Shown: positions 1-6,676, counted from the stretch's first letter. The stretch is DNA of 7,555 nt from Acidobacteriota bacterium (GCA_016201195.1 JACQDI010000700.1:1-7555); one strand, 5' to 3'. Program-made: numbers and translations. The notes: a model not told the origin generated them from the letters alone.

Positions 1-816
1 CAGCGGCCGTTCCGTGAAGAGGTGGCCGTCCGGCTGGTGGACGCCATCCTCCACCAAGCGCCTATACCACCTCGCACGGTGAACGCGCGCATCTCGCCGG
101 AATTGGAACGAATCATCCTGAAGTGCCTGGAGAAGGATCCCGAGAACCGCTACCAGTCGGCCAAGGAACTGGGCGTGGACGTGCGGCGGTTGGGCATGCC
201 CGCGACTGCCACAACCATCCCAAGTCGGCCACCACGAGCTCGGCGATGGTCCCTGGCGGTCCTCGGCGCTTTAGCCGCGCTCTTGGCCTTGCTCGCCGGG
301 TTGAACCTGGGTGAGTTCCGGGACGCCGTCTGGTCCCGGGTCTCAGGCCGGGCGAAGCCGGCCCGCATTGAATCCCTGGCGGTTCTGCCGCTGGAGAATC
401 TCGCCCGGGACCCCAGCCAGGACTACTTCGCCGACGGAATGACTGAGGCATTGATCGCTGATTTGGCGAGAATCAGCGCGCTGCGGGTCATTTCGCGGAC
501 CTCGGTGATGCAGTACCGGGGGACCAAGAAACCGCTCCCCCAGATTGCCAGGGAACTGAGGGTGGACGCGGTCATCGAAGGGTCGGTGCTGCGGGAAGGC
601 GACCAGGTGCGAATCACCGTGCAGTTGATCCACGGCCCTACGGATAGGCATCTATGGGCTAACAACTACCAGCGAGAGCTGCGCGGCATTCTGACATTGC
701 AGAGCGAGGTGGCGCGGGCGATTGCGGACGAGATCCGGGTGAAGCTGACACCCCAGGAGCAGGCGCGCCTGGCCAGCGCCCGTCCGGTGAATCCGAAGCA
801 TATGAGTCATATCTAA
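1..816 (+). CDS. Receptor-type Ser/Thr protein kinase, C-lobe + TM + FlgO/TolB-like domain (5' partial, frameshifted at 3' end)
   Basis: The frame is open from base 1, so the true start and the catalytic N-lobe lie before the window. Residues 1 to about 65 match the end of a Hanks-type kinase C-lobe: an RPF motif, then AILHQAPIPPR, then LERIILKCLEKDPENRYQSA, a form typical of acidobacterial kinases. A basic stretch (RPPRARR) and a hydrophobic segment at about bases 247-309 form one membrane span. From about base 365 comes a FlgO/TolB-like domain (SLAVLPLENL, YFADGMTEALIADL, VDAVIEGSVLREGDQVRITVQL, HLWANNYQR). The expected topology is kinase in the cytoplasm and sensor outside. The stop at 814-816 follows a shifted tail (KHMSHI); homology continues in frame 3 from 798, so this is the front part of one gene and not a complete protein. 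Substrate and signal are unknown. The family call is firm; function beyond kinase signalling is inferred. Confidence 0.85.
   Translation, partial: QRPFREEVAVRLVDAILHQAPIPPRTVNARISPELERIILKCLEKDPENRYQSAKELGVDVRRLGMPATATTIPSRPPRARRWSLAVLGALAALLALLAGLNLGEFRDAVWSRVSGRAKPARIESLAVLPLENLARDPSQDYFADGMTEALIADLARISALRVISRTSVMQYRGTKKPLPQIARELRVDAVIEGSVLREGDQVRITVQLIHGPTDRHLWANNYQRELRGILTLQSEVARAIADEIRVKLTPQEQARLASARPVNPKHMSHI
793..798 (+). other. Frameshift point (one base missing) inside the kinase-TPR gene
   Basis: Up to base 795 the protein reads ...SARPVNP in frame 1. From base 798 the family-typical continuation AYESYLRGRNDL is read in frame 3. One extra G (ccg-gaa-gca in place of ccg-aag-ca) would join the two into NPEAYESYLRGR, the usual linker in this kinase family. 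No slippery heptamer or stimulatory hairpin is visible, so programmed frameshifting is unlikely. A sequencing or assembly error or a real disabling mutation are the remaining choices. Confidence 0.85.
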
Positions 817-1751
817 GGGGCCGCAACGACCTGGATCGCAGATCAGCGGAAGCGGCAAAACGAGCGCTCCGGAACTTCGAGCGCGCCCTCAGCATAGACC
901 CCACCCACGCGCCTACTTACGCGGCGATCGCCGACGCCTACATGGTCCTGGGAACAGGCTTCATTGCCGCACAACCGGCTACCGAGGCCAGGCCCAAGGG
1001 GAAAGTGGCGGCAATGAAGGCCCTGGAAATCGATCCCGACTTGGCGGAAGCCCATGCCGCGCTCGGGGCCGCGCAACTTTGTTACGACTGGGACTGGGCC
1101 GCTACGGAGAGGGAACTTCGACGATCCATCGAGCTCAACCCGAGAATTCCGCCGCCCCACCAATGGTACGCCCTCCTGTATCTGGTTACGGGGCGGTTCC
1201 AGGATGCCCTGGCCGCAGCCAGGCGGGCGCACGAATTTGATCCCCTCGCAGCCTACCCGCCCTATCTGATCGGGCGCGTTCTCTACTATGCGCGGCAGTA
1301 TGACCAGGCGAAAGCAGAGCTTCGCAAGGTCCTGGATCTGGACCCGAACTTTGCCCTGGCGCACTACTTTCTAGGCCGGTCGTTGATAGCGCAGTCGAGA
1401 CGAGAAGAGGCGGTTGCGGAACTGCGCACTGCCGCGAACCTTTCAGGACGCAGCCCGGTGATGCTGGCGGCGCTGGCACACGGGTATGCCGTTTCCGGCC
1501 AGGGAGCCGAGGCCAGTAAGCTGCTTGGGGAGTTGAACGAGCTATCGAAGCAACGCTACGTCCCCTCTTACAACATCGCCGAAGTTTACGCCGGCCTGGG
1601 CCAAAAGGATCGCGCGTTTGAATGGCTCGGGAAGGCAGTGGCTGAGCGCACCGACTTATTGATCTGGCTGAAAGTGGATCCGGCGTGGGATGGCCTGCGC
1701 CCCGACCCCCGGTTCCAGGACCTGCTTCGCCGCATCGGTATTCCCCTTTAA
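798..1751 (+). CDS. TPR-repeat C-terminal part of the same Ser/Thr kinase, out of frame with the first part
   Basis: This frame-3 stretch of 317 residues continues the kinase gene after the frameshift. It starts with the linker AYESYLRGRNDL and then carries roughly six TPR-like helical pairs: RALRNFERALSIDPTHAPTY, ALEIDPDLAEAHAALGAAQL, LRRSIELNPRIPPPHQW, ALAAARRAHEFDPLAAYPP, LRKVLDLDPNFALAHYFLG, and SYNIAEVYAGLGQKDRAFEW. It ends with WDGLRPDPRFQDLLRRIGIPL, a tail common to this kinase-TPR family. The first ATG in the frame is at 942, inside a TPR and without a Shine-Dalgarno sequence, so independent translation from there is unlikely. TPRs usually bind protein partners; here they would lie outside the cytoplasmic membrane if the topology of the intact protein holds. 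The gene converges on the TonB receptor gene with only 51 bp between stops. Confidence 0.8.
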   Translation, partial: AYESYLRGRNDLDRRSAEAAKRALRNFERALSIDPTHAPTYAAIADAYMVLGTGFIAAQPATEARPKGKVAAMKALEIDPDLAEAHAALGAAQLCYDWDWAATERELRRSIELNPRIPPPHQWYALLYLVTGRFQDALAAARRAHEFDPLAAYPPYLIGRVLYYARQYDQAKAELRKVLDLDPNFALAHYFLGRSLIAQSRREEAVAELRTAANLSGRSPVMLAALAHGYAVSGQGAEASKLLGELNELSKQRYVPSYNIAEVYAGLGQKDRAFEWLGKAVAERTDLLIWLKVDPAWDGLRPDPRFQDLLRRIGIPL

Positions 1752-1802
1752 GGCCTGTCGCCCATTCGTACGGCGCCCGCTACGGGATCCCCGAAATCCA
1801 CG

Positions 1803-4800
1803 TCAATACCTCAACTTCAACCCGATTTGAACCTGCCTCGGCAGATTGCTGTTCGAGGTGACGATGCCGAAACTGGAGGAGCCCAGTGTTGTTCCAGGGT
1901 TGCCCCAGTTAGGATGATTGGTGGCGTTGAACAGCTCGGCGCGCAATTGCAGGCTCTTGCTCTCGGTCAACTGGAACTGCTTTGCGAAGGACAGATCGAG
2001 GTTGCGGCTTCCGGGGCCGATGAGGATATTTCTGCCGGAGTTGCCCAATTGGTAGAGCGGGGGCCTCACGAAAACATCGGTGTTGAAGTAACGGGTGCGC
2101 GTGCGCTGGCCGCGAGGGAGTGTCGGCTCGGCGAGGCGGTATGGAACCTGCGTAAAGCCTCCGCCGGTGTTCAGGTTGTCGCCGAGGGTAGTGACGGTGA
2201 CCGGGTTTCCTGTCTCGAAAAACAGGAAATTGCTCAACTGCCAGCCGCCCAGGAACGTGTCCACCATCCGGGTCACGTTCGACCCGAACACGCGTCCGCG
2301 TCCGTAGGGAATCTCCCAGACCCCCGCCAGGAAGAAACGGTGCGCCCGGTGGAAGTTCGAGAGCCCTTTATCGTTTACAGTGTTGTAAGGGTTCAGGGTG
2401 GAGCCTCCCAGCCCGCCGTTATCGATCGTTCTCGCCCAGGTATAGCCCGTGGTGAAGTTGACTCCCTTCGAGAGGCGCTGCTGTGCTGACAGTTCCATGC
2501 CGTGATACGTCACGAAACCCTCTGACTTAGACAGCCGAATGGAACTCAAGTTGGGAAATGGCCGGCGGGACTGCACATCCCCGGGTCCGGGCTGAGGCAC
2601 ATTCGGGGACCGGAATTCGTCCAACCCCGTGGACTTCGTGCCCACGTACCCGGCCTTGACCACCATCCTCTCCGTCAGGGAGCGCTCCAGATGGAAGTTC
2701 CACTGCTGCACATATCCATCCTTCGCATTGACGTCAATGGCGTTCACGGCCGGCCTGCTGCCCGGGGCGACGAAGTTGACCACCGGCGTCAGGTCGTCAA
2801 TCGGATACGTGGCGGCGTCTTGCTGCCGAACACCCAGCACCACGTCGCCGGTCCGAATGAACGGGGGGTTAATCGACATGCCGATCGCATCCTGCGCGGA
2901 GTACCGACGGTAGAAGATGCCATAGGCGCCCCGCGCCACCCACTTCGGGGAAACCTGGTACGCAAATCCGAAGCGAGGCGCGAAGTTGTTGTTGTCGTTA
3001 TTGACCAGGGCGCGGCTCAGTCCCTCGGGACGCTTCTGCGCCACCGGGCTGGTGGTGGCCTGCGGGGTGATGATCACGGCGGTATTCGGACCCGTTTGAT
3101 AGAAATTCGAGATCGTGTCCCGGTTGGCGGCCATACGCCCCATCCATTCATAGCGGAGGCCAAGATTCAACGTCAGTTTCCGCGTGATCTTCCAGTCATC
3201 CTGGATCCACGGCATGACGTGGCTGTTTCGGAAGTTTGGATCGAAGATGTCGATGCTGGCGAGAATCTCCCGCGGCAATCCCATCAGAGCATCGGCCAGC
3301 GCGAAGCCCCGCGAGTTTAGCCCGGCGGTCCACTGCCCGTTGAAAATGTGGTTCCCGGCGGGGCGAATCGCCTCCGGGAAAGTATCGCGGTAACGATTGC
3401 CCGTGAACCCAACCCTCATCGTGTGATTGCTTTTGACGATCAGCAAGCTGTTGTGAATCTGAAAGAGCTCGCTTTTCCAGGCGCGCGGACCGGAGACGCC
3501 CTGGCCCAGCGTCTTCCCGCTGGGGTTGCCCATGGTGTCGAAGTCCTGCACGGCGAAATAAGGCGCGTGATAGCACGACGGCTGATTGCAGGCGCCTTTG
3601 AGACCCAACTCGGCGGCGACGTTCCGCTTGTAAGCGCTCTCGGTCGTCTCCCGCTCGTAGAACCGGGAATACCCGGCCCGAAAATCGTTGATGATCCTGG
3701 GGCTGAAGGTATGGGACCAGTTCGCCATGGGTTGCTGCCCGCGCATGTCCTGGTGATAGCTGAACGCCGGCCATACCGGCGGCCCGAGCGTGCCGATATC
3801 GGAGATGATGTACCGGCCGTAAACCCGGTCCTTGCTGCCAAACGTGTGATCGATGCGGCCGACAAACTGATCGTTTCCCGTGCGTTGCGGCTCGAGCGAT
3901 TGATAGTTGTCCAGAGGCAGGAGTGTCCCGCGCCCCACACGGTTGGGCAGAGGCACGAACTCGTTGATGAACTTCACCGGCAACGATTGCTGCCGGGTCT
4001 TGGGGATGATATTGTTCGCGAACGGCAAGCCGGTGGTCCAGTCATAGAGCACAATCGGCGTTCTCAGCGAAGAATCGGTGCCCAGCAAGGCCGAAAAGTC
4101 CCCCGATCTCATATTGGCGTCGGGCACAGTTGTGTTCTGGGTGAAACCTTGCCGCAGCCGCATCGATTCCCAGGAAAAGAAATAGAAGGTCTTGTCTTTG
4201 AAAACGGGGCCGCCGACAGTGCCGCCAAACGTGTTGCGCCGCAGTTTCGATTTGCGGTCGGCAAAGCTGTCGCGGGCGTCCATCTTGTCATTTCGAAGGA
4301 ATTCGTAAAGCGCTCCGTGGATGCGGTTAGTGCCCGAGCGGGTCACGACATTGATGTGGCCGCCGGCCTCGCTGCCGAATTCCGCGCTATAGTTTGACGT
4401 TTCGATCTTGATCTCCTGAATCGCGTCGACCGACGGCGCGAAGATGTTGGTCTGGTGCGAGGCCTCCTTGCCCGCCACGCCGTCAAAGAGGTACTGGTTA
4501 TATGTTGGGTCGTGGCCGTGAACCGAAAACGAGCCGACCCAGGAAGCCCGCTCGGTTTGATGCCTCTGGTTCCCCGTACTGTCGGAGACGCCCGGCGAGA
4601 TCAGGCTGAGCTGCATGAAGTCCCGGGCGGCCAGCGGCAAATCGACGACGTTGCGGGTTTCGATCAGATTCCCCACCTGCGAGTCGCTGGTCTGAAGCAT
4701 GGCTGCCAGAGCGGAAACCTCGATCGATTCCGCCACTTGACCGACTTCCATGCGAAAATCCATCTCCACGGTCTGGTTCACATTCACCTGGAAGGTTTCA

Positions 4801-5069
4801 GTGGTCGCCTTCTTGAAACCCTTGGCTTCCGCGAGCAGACGATAACTGCCGACTTTCACCGTTGGAAACGAATACCGGCCGGCTTCATTGCTGATCGTTG
4901 TCTCCGCCGTGCCCTTGTTGATCTCCTCCAGGGTAACGGCCGCCCCCTGCATCACGGCGTCCGTAGTATCTCGGATCGTCCCGGAGACGCGCGATGCAAC
5001 TTGGCCATAGGCGAGCGAAGCCGCGAGGGCCGGCGCCAATCCCAAAGCGAGTGACCTGCGTGTTGTCAT
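1803..5069 (-). CDS. TonB-dependent receptor, Oar-like, with N-terminal carboxypeptidase-regulatory domain
   Basis: A 1088-residue outer-membrane barrel. Residues 1-22 form a signal peptide (TTRRS, then a hydrophobic Leu/Ala run, then AYG before Gln23). Residues about 24-110 are a carboxypeptidase-regulatory/Cna-B-like beta-sandwich (VSGTIRDTTDAVMQGAAVTL, NEAGRYSFPTVKVGSYRL). ESIEVSA near residue 112 resembles a TonB box. A plug follows (RDFMQLSLISPGVSD, YLFDGVAG, NYSAEFGSEAGGHINVVTRS, LYEFLRNDKMDARDSF), then a long barrel ending in LKLRY with the usual C-terminal aromatic. This is the Oar-like group abundant in Acidobacteriota; the cargo is not predictable and could be an oligosaccharide, peptide or other large ligand. 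The frame is open back to an ATG at 5195, but I chose the ATG at 5067-5069: it has a strong Shine-Dalgarno 7 nt upstream and starts exactly at the signal peptide, whereas the 42 extra residues look non-coding and span the promoter. Confidence 0.93.
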   Translation of the reverse strand: MTTRRSLALGLAPALAASLAYGQVASRVSGTIRDTTDAVMQGAAVTLEEINKGTAETTISNEAGRYSFPTVKVGSYRLLAEAKGFKKATTETFQVNVNQTVEMDFRMEVGQVAESIEVSALAAMLQTSDSQVGNLIETRNVVDLPLAARDFMQLSLISPGVSDSTGNQRHQTERASWVGSFSVHGHDPTYNQYLFDGVAGKEASHQTNIFAPSVDAIQEIKIETSNYSAEFGSEAGGHINVVTRSGTNRIHGALYEFLRNDKMDARDSFADRKSKLRRNTFGGTVGGPVFKDKTFYFFSWESMRLRQGFTQNTTVPDANMRSGDFSALLGTDSSLRTPIVLYDWTTGLPFANNIIPKTRQQSLPVKFINEFVPLPNRVGRGTLLPLDNYQSLEPQRTGNDQFVGRIDHTFGSKDRVYGRYIISDIGTLGPPVWPAFSYHQDMRGQQPMANWSHTFSPRIINDFRAGYSRFYERETTESAYKRNVAAELGLKGACNQPSCYHAPYFAVQDFDTMGNPSGKTLGQGVSGPRAWKSELFQIHNSLLIVKSNHTMRVGFTGNRYRDTFPEAIRPAGNHIFNGQWTAGLNSRGFALADALMGLPREILASIDIFDPNFRNSHVMPWIQDDWKITRKLTLNLGLRYEWMGRMAANRDTISNFYQTGPNTAVIITPQATTSPVAQKRPEGLSRALVNNDNNNFAPRFGFAYQVSPKWVARGAYGIFYRRYSAQDAIGMSINPPFIRTGDVVLGVRQQDAATYPIDDLTPVVNFVAPGSRPAVNAIDVNAKDGYVQQWNFHLERSLTERMVVKAGYVGTKSTGLDEFRSPNVPQPGPGDVQSRRPFPNLSSIRLSKSEGFVTYHGMELSAQQRLSKGVNFTTGYTWARTIDNGGLGGSTLNPYNTVNDKGLSNFHRAHRFFLAGVWEIPYGRGRVFGSNVTRMVDTFLGGWQLSNFLFFETGNPVTVTTLGDNLNTGGGFTQVPYRLAEPTLPRGQRTRTRYFNTDVFVRPPLYQLGNSGRNILIGPGSRNLDLSFAKQFQLTESKSLQLRAELFNATNHPNWGNPGTTLGSSSFGIVTSNSNLPRQVQIGLKLRY

Positions 5070-5076
5070 AGTCCCC

Positions 5077-5081
5077 CCTCC
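5077..5081 (-). promoter_or_regulatory. Ribosome binding site of the TonB receptor gene
   Basis: On the minus strand a GGGGAGGGGGG run lies just before the ATG. Its GGAGG core is at 5081-5077, leaving 7 nt to the start at 5069. This decides the start against the upstream in-frame ATG at 5195. Confidence 0.85.
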
Positions 5082-5088
5082 CCTGCGC

Positions 5089-5117
5089 TTTATGGCACAG
5101 CCATTCGCAATTGTCAA
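5089..5117 (-). promoter_or_regulatory. Sigma-70-type promoter of the TonB receptor gene
   Basis: On the minus strand a perfect -35 box TTGACA (5117-5112) is followed by a 17-bp spacer (5111-5095) and a -10 box CATAAA (5094-5089; 4 of 6 matches to TATAAT). Transcription would start near 5082-5084, giving a leader of only about 13-15 nt that barely contains the Shine-Dalgarno. Box identity and spacing are seen directly; activity is inferred. Confidence 0.65.
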
Positions 5118-5180
5118 CTGAGTTACGTTTCCGCCGGCGCTGTATTTCCCCAGCACGAGCATCACCCGGGTTCCGAGGGA

Positions 5181-5206
5181 CCGGCAGCCTCTCATGAGGC
5201 GTCCGG
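5181..5206. repeat. Interrupted dyad symmetry (possible hairpin or operator)
   Basis: CCGG (5181-5184) and GCCTC (5187-5191) pair with GAGGC (5196-5200) and CCGG (5203-5206) around a TCAT loop, with one symmetrical 2x2 internal mismatch: 9 base pairs over 26 bases. There is no T tract, so it is not a classical terminator. It sits about 65 bp upstream of the -35 box of the receptor promoter, where an operator or activator site could lie. Confidence 0.4.
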
Positions 5207-5250
5207 GACCAGCGCCAATCCGTCCTCGTCGCCCGGGGGAAATGACCCAT

Positions 5251-5263
5251 CTGCGGGCGGGAT
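5251..5263 (+). repeat. 13-bp direct repeat, copy 1
   Basis: CTGCGGGCGGGAT occurs here and again, exactly, at 5486-5498, the second copy ending 11 nt before the dehydrogenase ATG. Role unknown; shared G/C bias makes a chance match less improbable than length alone suggests. Confidence 0.45.
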
Positions 5264-5387
5264 CCTGCCTGGAATCGAGACGGCGACCAAATGACGCGGC
5301 GCCGTCACCATCTCGACGGGCGCTACCGCGGCATGGAGAACGCCCCGACGCTGTTACGAGGAAAATTGATTTCCCCCACTGTGACTT

Positions 5388-5431
5388 TTCTCACCGACTG
5401 GTAGCTGAATTCTCACAGACTGGTAACCGAG
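5388..5431. repeat. 22-bp tandem direct repeat, two copies
   Basis: Copy 1 spans 5388-5409 and copy 2 spans 5410-5431, with an exact 22-bp period. They agree at 18 of 22 positions and share TTCTCAC and GACTGGTA as conserved blocks. Twenty-two bp is about two helical turns, so both copies would face the same side of DNA, as expected for tandem regulator sites. It lies about 80-120 bp upstream of the dehydrogenase start. No regulator is assigned. Confidence 0.6.
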
Positions 5432-5485
5432 CGCTGTAAGGAAACACCTAAGAAAAATTACAAAACAAAACCAATTTCCCCGGTC

Positions 5486-5498
5486 CTGCGGGCGGGAT
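5486..5498 (+). repeat. 13-bp direct repeat, copy 2, next to the dehydrogenase start
   Basis: Exact second copy of CTGCGGGCGGGAT. Its GGGCGGGA part is the only purine-rich stretch near the start and might act as a poor ribosome site, though it is further from the ATG than ideal. Confidence 0.45.
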
Positions 5499-5503
5499 AC
5501 ACT
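5498..5503 (+). promoter_or_regulatory. Candidate -10 box giving a leaderless transcript of the dehydrogenase gene
   Basis: TACACT fits the TAnnnT pattern, and 6 nt (gacgtg) separate it from the ATG at 5510, so transcription could begin at or beside the start codon. That agrees with the lack of a well-placed Shine-Dalgarno. The -35 position is poor (TTTCCC at 5475-5480), but an A-rich UP-like patch lies just upstream. Speculative. Confidence 0.3.
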
Positions 5504-5509
5504 GACGTG

Positions 5510-6580
5510 ATGCCAGGATATCCGGGAAGCGAAAAGGAGCGGCGGGTCCCGCGGGAGGCGCTTCAGGCCCTGGTGGCCGCCGTATTCGAGCGATGCCGCA
5601 TGTCCCCCTCGGACGCGACGCTGCTCGCGGAAACGCTGGTCGCGGCCGACCTGCGCGGCGTCCACTCCCACGGCGTGCTGCGCGTACCGGAGTACGTCGC
5701 CAAACTCCTCGACAAGCGCGTGGATCCGGCGGGCCGGCCCCGCGTGGTCCAGGACTCGGGGGCCGCGCTGGTCATCGACGGCGGCAACAGCATGGGGCAG
5801 ATCGCGGCGGCGTTCGCCATGCGCCGGGCCATCGAGCGCGCCCGCGCCACCCATGTTGCAGTAGCGGCCGTTCGGGGCAGCAACCACTGCGGCGCTATGG
5901 CGTATTACGCCATGCTGGCGCTCGCCGAAAACATGATCGGCCTCGCCACCACCAACGCGCTCCCCACGATGGCCCCGTGGGGCGGCATCGACAAGATCGT
6001 GGGCATCAATCCCCTGGCGGTGGCCATCCCCGCGGCCGAGGAGCATCCCCTGGTGTTCGACGCCGCCTTCAGCTACTCCTCGCACGGCAAGATCCGGGTC
6101 TACCACCAGAAAGGACTTGCGATTCCTCCCACGTGGGCCTTCGACGCAGACGGAAAACCTACTACGGATACTGAAAAGGCCCTCGCCGGGCTGTTGCAGC
6201 CCATCGGGGAGTACAAGGGCATCGGGCTGGCCGTTATCATGGGTGTCCTGTCGTCGCTGTTGTCGGGCGCCGGCTACGGCCTGGAATCGGGCAACATGGC
6301 CGACGGCGCCACGCCCGGCCGCGACGGGCACTTCTTCCTGGCCCTGAACATCGCCGCCTTCGAGCACCCGGCCCGCTTCCAGCAGCGCGTGGACGGCGTG
6401 ATCCGGCAGATCGAAAACAGCCGCCGCGCCGCGGGCGTCGAGCAACTCTACGCCCCCGGCGGCCTCGAGGCCGAGACCGAAGCCCGCTACCGCCGCGAAG
6501 GAATCCCCCTCAACGACGCCACCCTGTCGGCGTTGGCTCATACGGCCGGCCGCCTGGGCGTCGACGCCTCGCACATTTAG
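5510..6580 (+). CDS. Ldh2-family NAD(P)-dependent dehydrogenase (malate/L-lactate/ureidoglycolate/diketogulonate type)
   Basis: A 356-residue cytoplasmic oxidoreductase of usual family length, without signal peptide or membrane span. Family marks are DLRGVHSHG at residues 47-55, the dinucleotide-binding and catalytic stretch AAVRGSNHCGAMAYY with His126, TTNALPTMAPWGG, GINPLAVAIP, and the C-terminal block GEYKGIGLAVIMGVLSSLL. The family (malate dehydrogenase, sulfolactate, ureidoglycolate and 2,3-diketo-L-gulonate reductases) interconverts 2-hydroxy and 2-oxo acids; sequence alone does not fix the substrate here, so I give no symbol. Start: ATG at 5510, though GTG at 5507 is in frame and directly adjacent; neither has a good Shine-Dalgarno, and an in-frame stop at 5402 limits extension. 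A Gfo/Idh oxidoreductase follows 96 bp downstream on the same strand, suggesting a shared sugar-acid or hydroxy-acid pathway. Confidence 0.9.
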   Translation: MPGYPGSEKERRVPREALQALVAAVFERCRMSPSDATLLAETLVAADLRGVHSHGVLRVPEYVAKLLDKRVDPAGRPRVVQDSGAALVIDGGNSMGQIAAAFAMRRAIERARATHVAVAAVRGSNHCGAMAYYAMLALAENMIGLATTNALPTMAPWGGIDKIVGINPLAVAIPAAEEHPLVFDAAFSYSSHGKIRVYHQKGLAIPPTWAFDADGKPTTDTEKALAGLLQPIGEYKGIGLAVIMGVLSSLLSGAGYGLESGNMADGATPGRDGHFFLALNIAAFEHPARFQQRVDGVIRQIENSRRAAGVEQLYAPGGLEAETEARYRREGIPLNDATLSALAHTAGRLGVDASHI

Positions 6581-6623
6581 GTGTTCTTGGCGTTCTTTGC
6601 CTCCTTTGCGTCTTTGCGTGAAA
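6581..6623 (+). repeat. Degenerate TTTGCG short tandem repeat, probable dispersed intergenic element
   Basis: Directly after the dehydrogenase stop lie successive near-copies of one short unit: GTGTTCTTGGC, GTTCTTTGCC, TCCTTTGC, GTCTTTGC, then GTGAAA. Very similar strings (TTCTTTGCGTCTTTGCGTGAA and variants) recur between genes in many Acidobacteriota, Planctomycetes and other bacteria, as I recall. The reverse strand reads as the low-complexity RRFTQRRKGGK peptide often seen in spurious proteins. It is not a terminator: no stem and no T run. Confidence 0.65.
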
Positions 6624-6632
6624 CGGCGGGGC

Positions 6633-6654
6633 CCAGTGAGATACCAGTGAGATA
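6633..6654 (+). repeat. Perfect 11-bp tandem duplication
   Basis: CCAGTGAGATA occurs twice head to tail (6633-6643, 6644-6654) with no mismatch. The second copy runs into GATAAT, 5 of 6 matches to a -10 box, but no -35 is visible at suitable spacing. The unit length is close to one helical turn. It could be recent slippage or a double regulator site. Confidence 0.7.
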
Positions 6655-6664
6655 ATGGACTCTT

Positions 6665-6670
6665 GGAGGA
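6665..6670 (+). promoter_or_regulatory. Ribosome binding site of the Gfo/Idh gene
   Basis: GGAGGA with 6 nt to the ATG at 6677. It fixes the start, which also places the twin-arginine pair at residues 4-5. Confidence 0.85.
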
Positions 6671-6676
6671 AACCCC

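Larger units (their letters stand above)
5070..5506. other. Divergent intergenic region between TonB receptor and Ldh2-type dehydrogenase
   Basis: About 437 bp with no credible gene. From the receptor side it contains the receptor's RBS and promoter (5077-5117), a 26-bp dyad (5181-5206), the first copy of a 13-bp repeat (5251-5263), a 22-bp tandem repeat (5388-5431), an A-rich patch in otherwise GC-rich DNA (about 5440-5474), and the second 13-bp copy (5486-5498) beside the dehydrogenase start. Between 5264 and 5360 I see nothing recognisable. Short frames crossing it lack start signals and recognisable domains. Confidence 0.7.

Noticed and set aside
793..816. Programmed ribosomal frameshift in the kinase gene
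   Set aside because: No slippery heptamer, no internal Shine-Dalgarno and no downstream hairpin evident.
1752..1802. Terminator in the convergent gap
   Set aside because: Only a 4-bp stem (CGGG-ATC-CCCG at 1783-1793) with no T run; too weak to call.
3348..4397. Plus-strand open frame of 349 codons inside the TonB receptor gene
   Set aside because: Composition-driven shadow of the receptor; no domain and no start signals. The same holds for frames at 1827-2489 and 2691-3320.
5070..5195. 42-residue N-terminal extension of the TonB receptor from the ATG at 5195
   Set aside because: It would put the signal peptide internally and cross the promoter and Shine-Dalgarno; the ATG at 5069 is far better supported.
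5388..5431. CRISPR array
   Set aside because: Only two immediately adjacent copies without spacers, and no cas genes.
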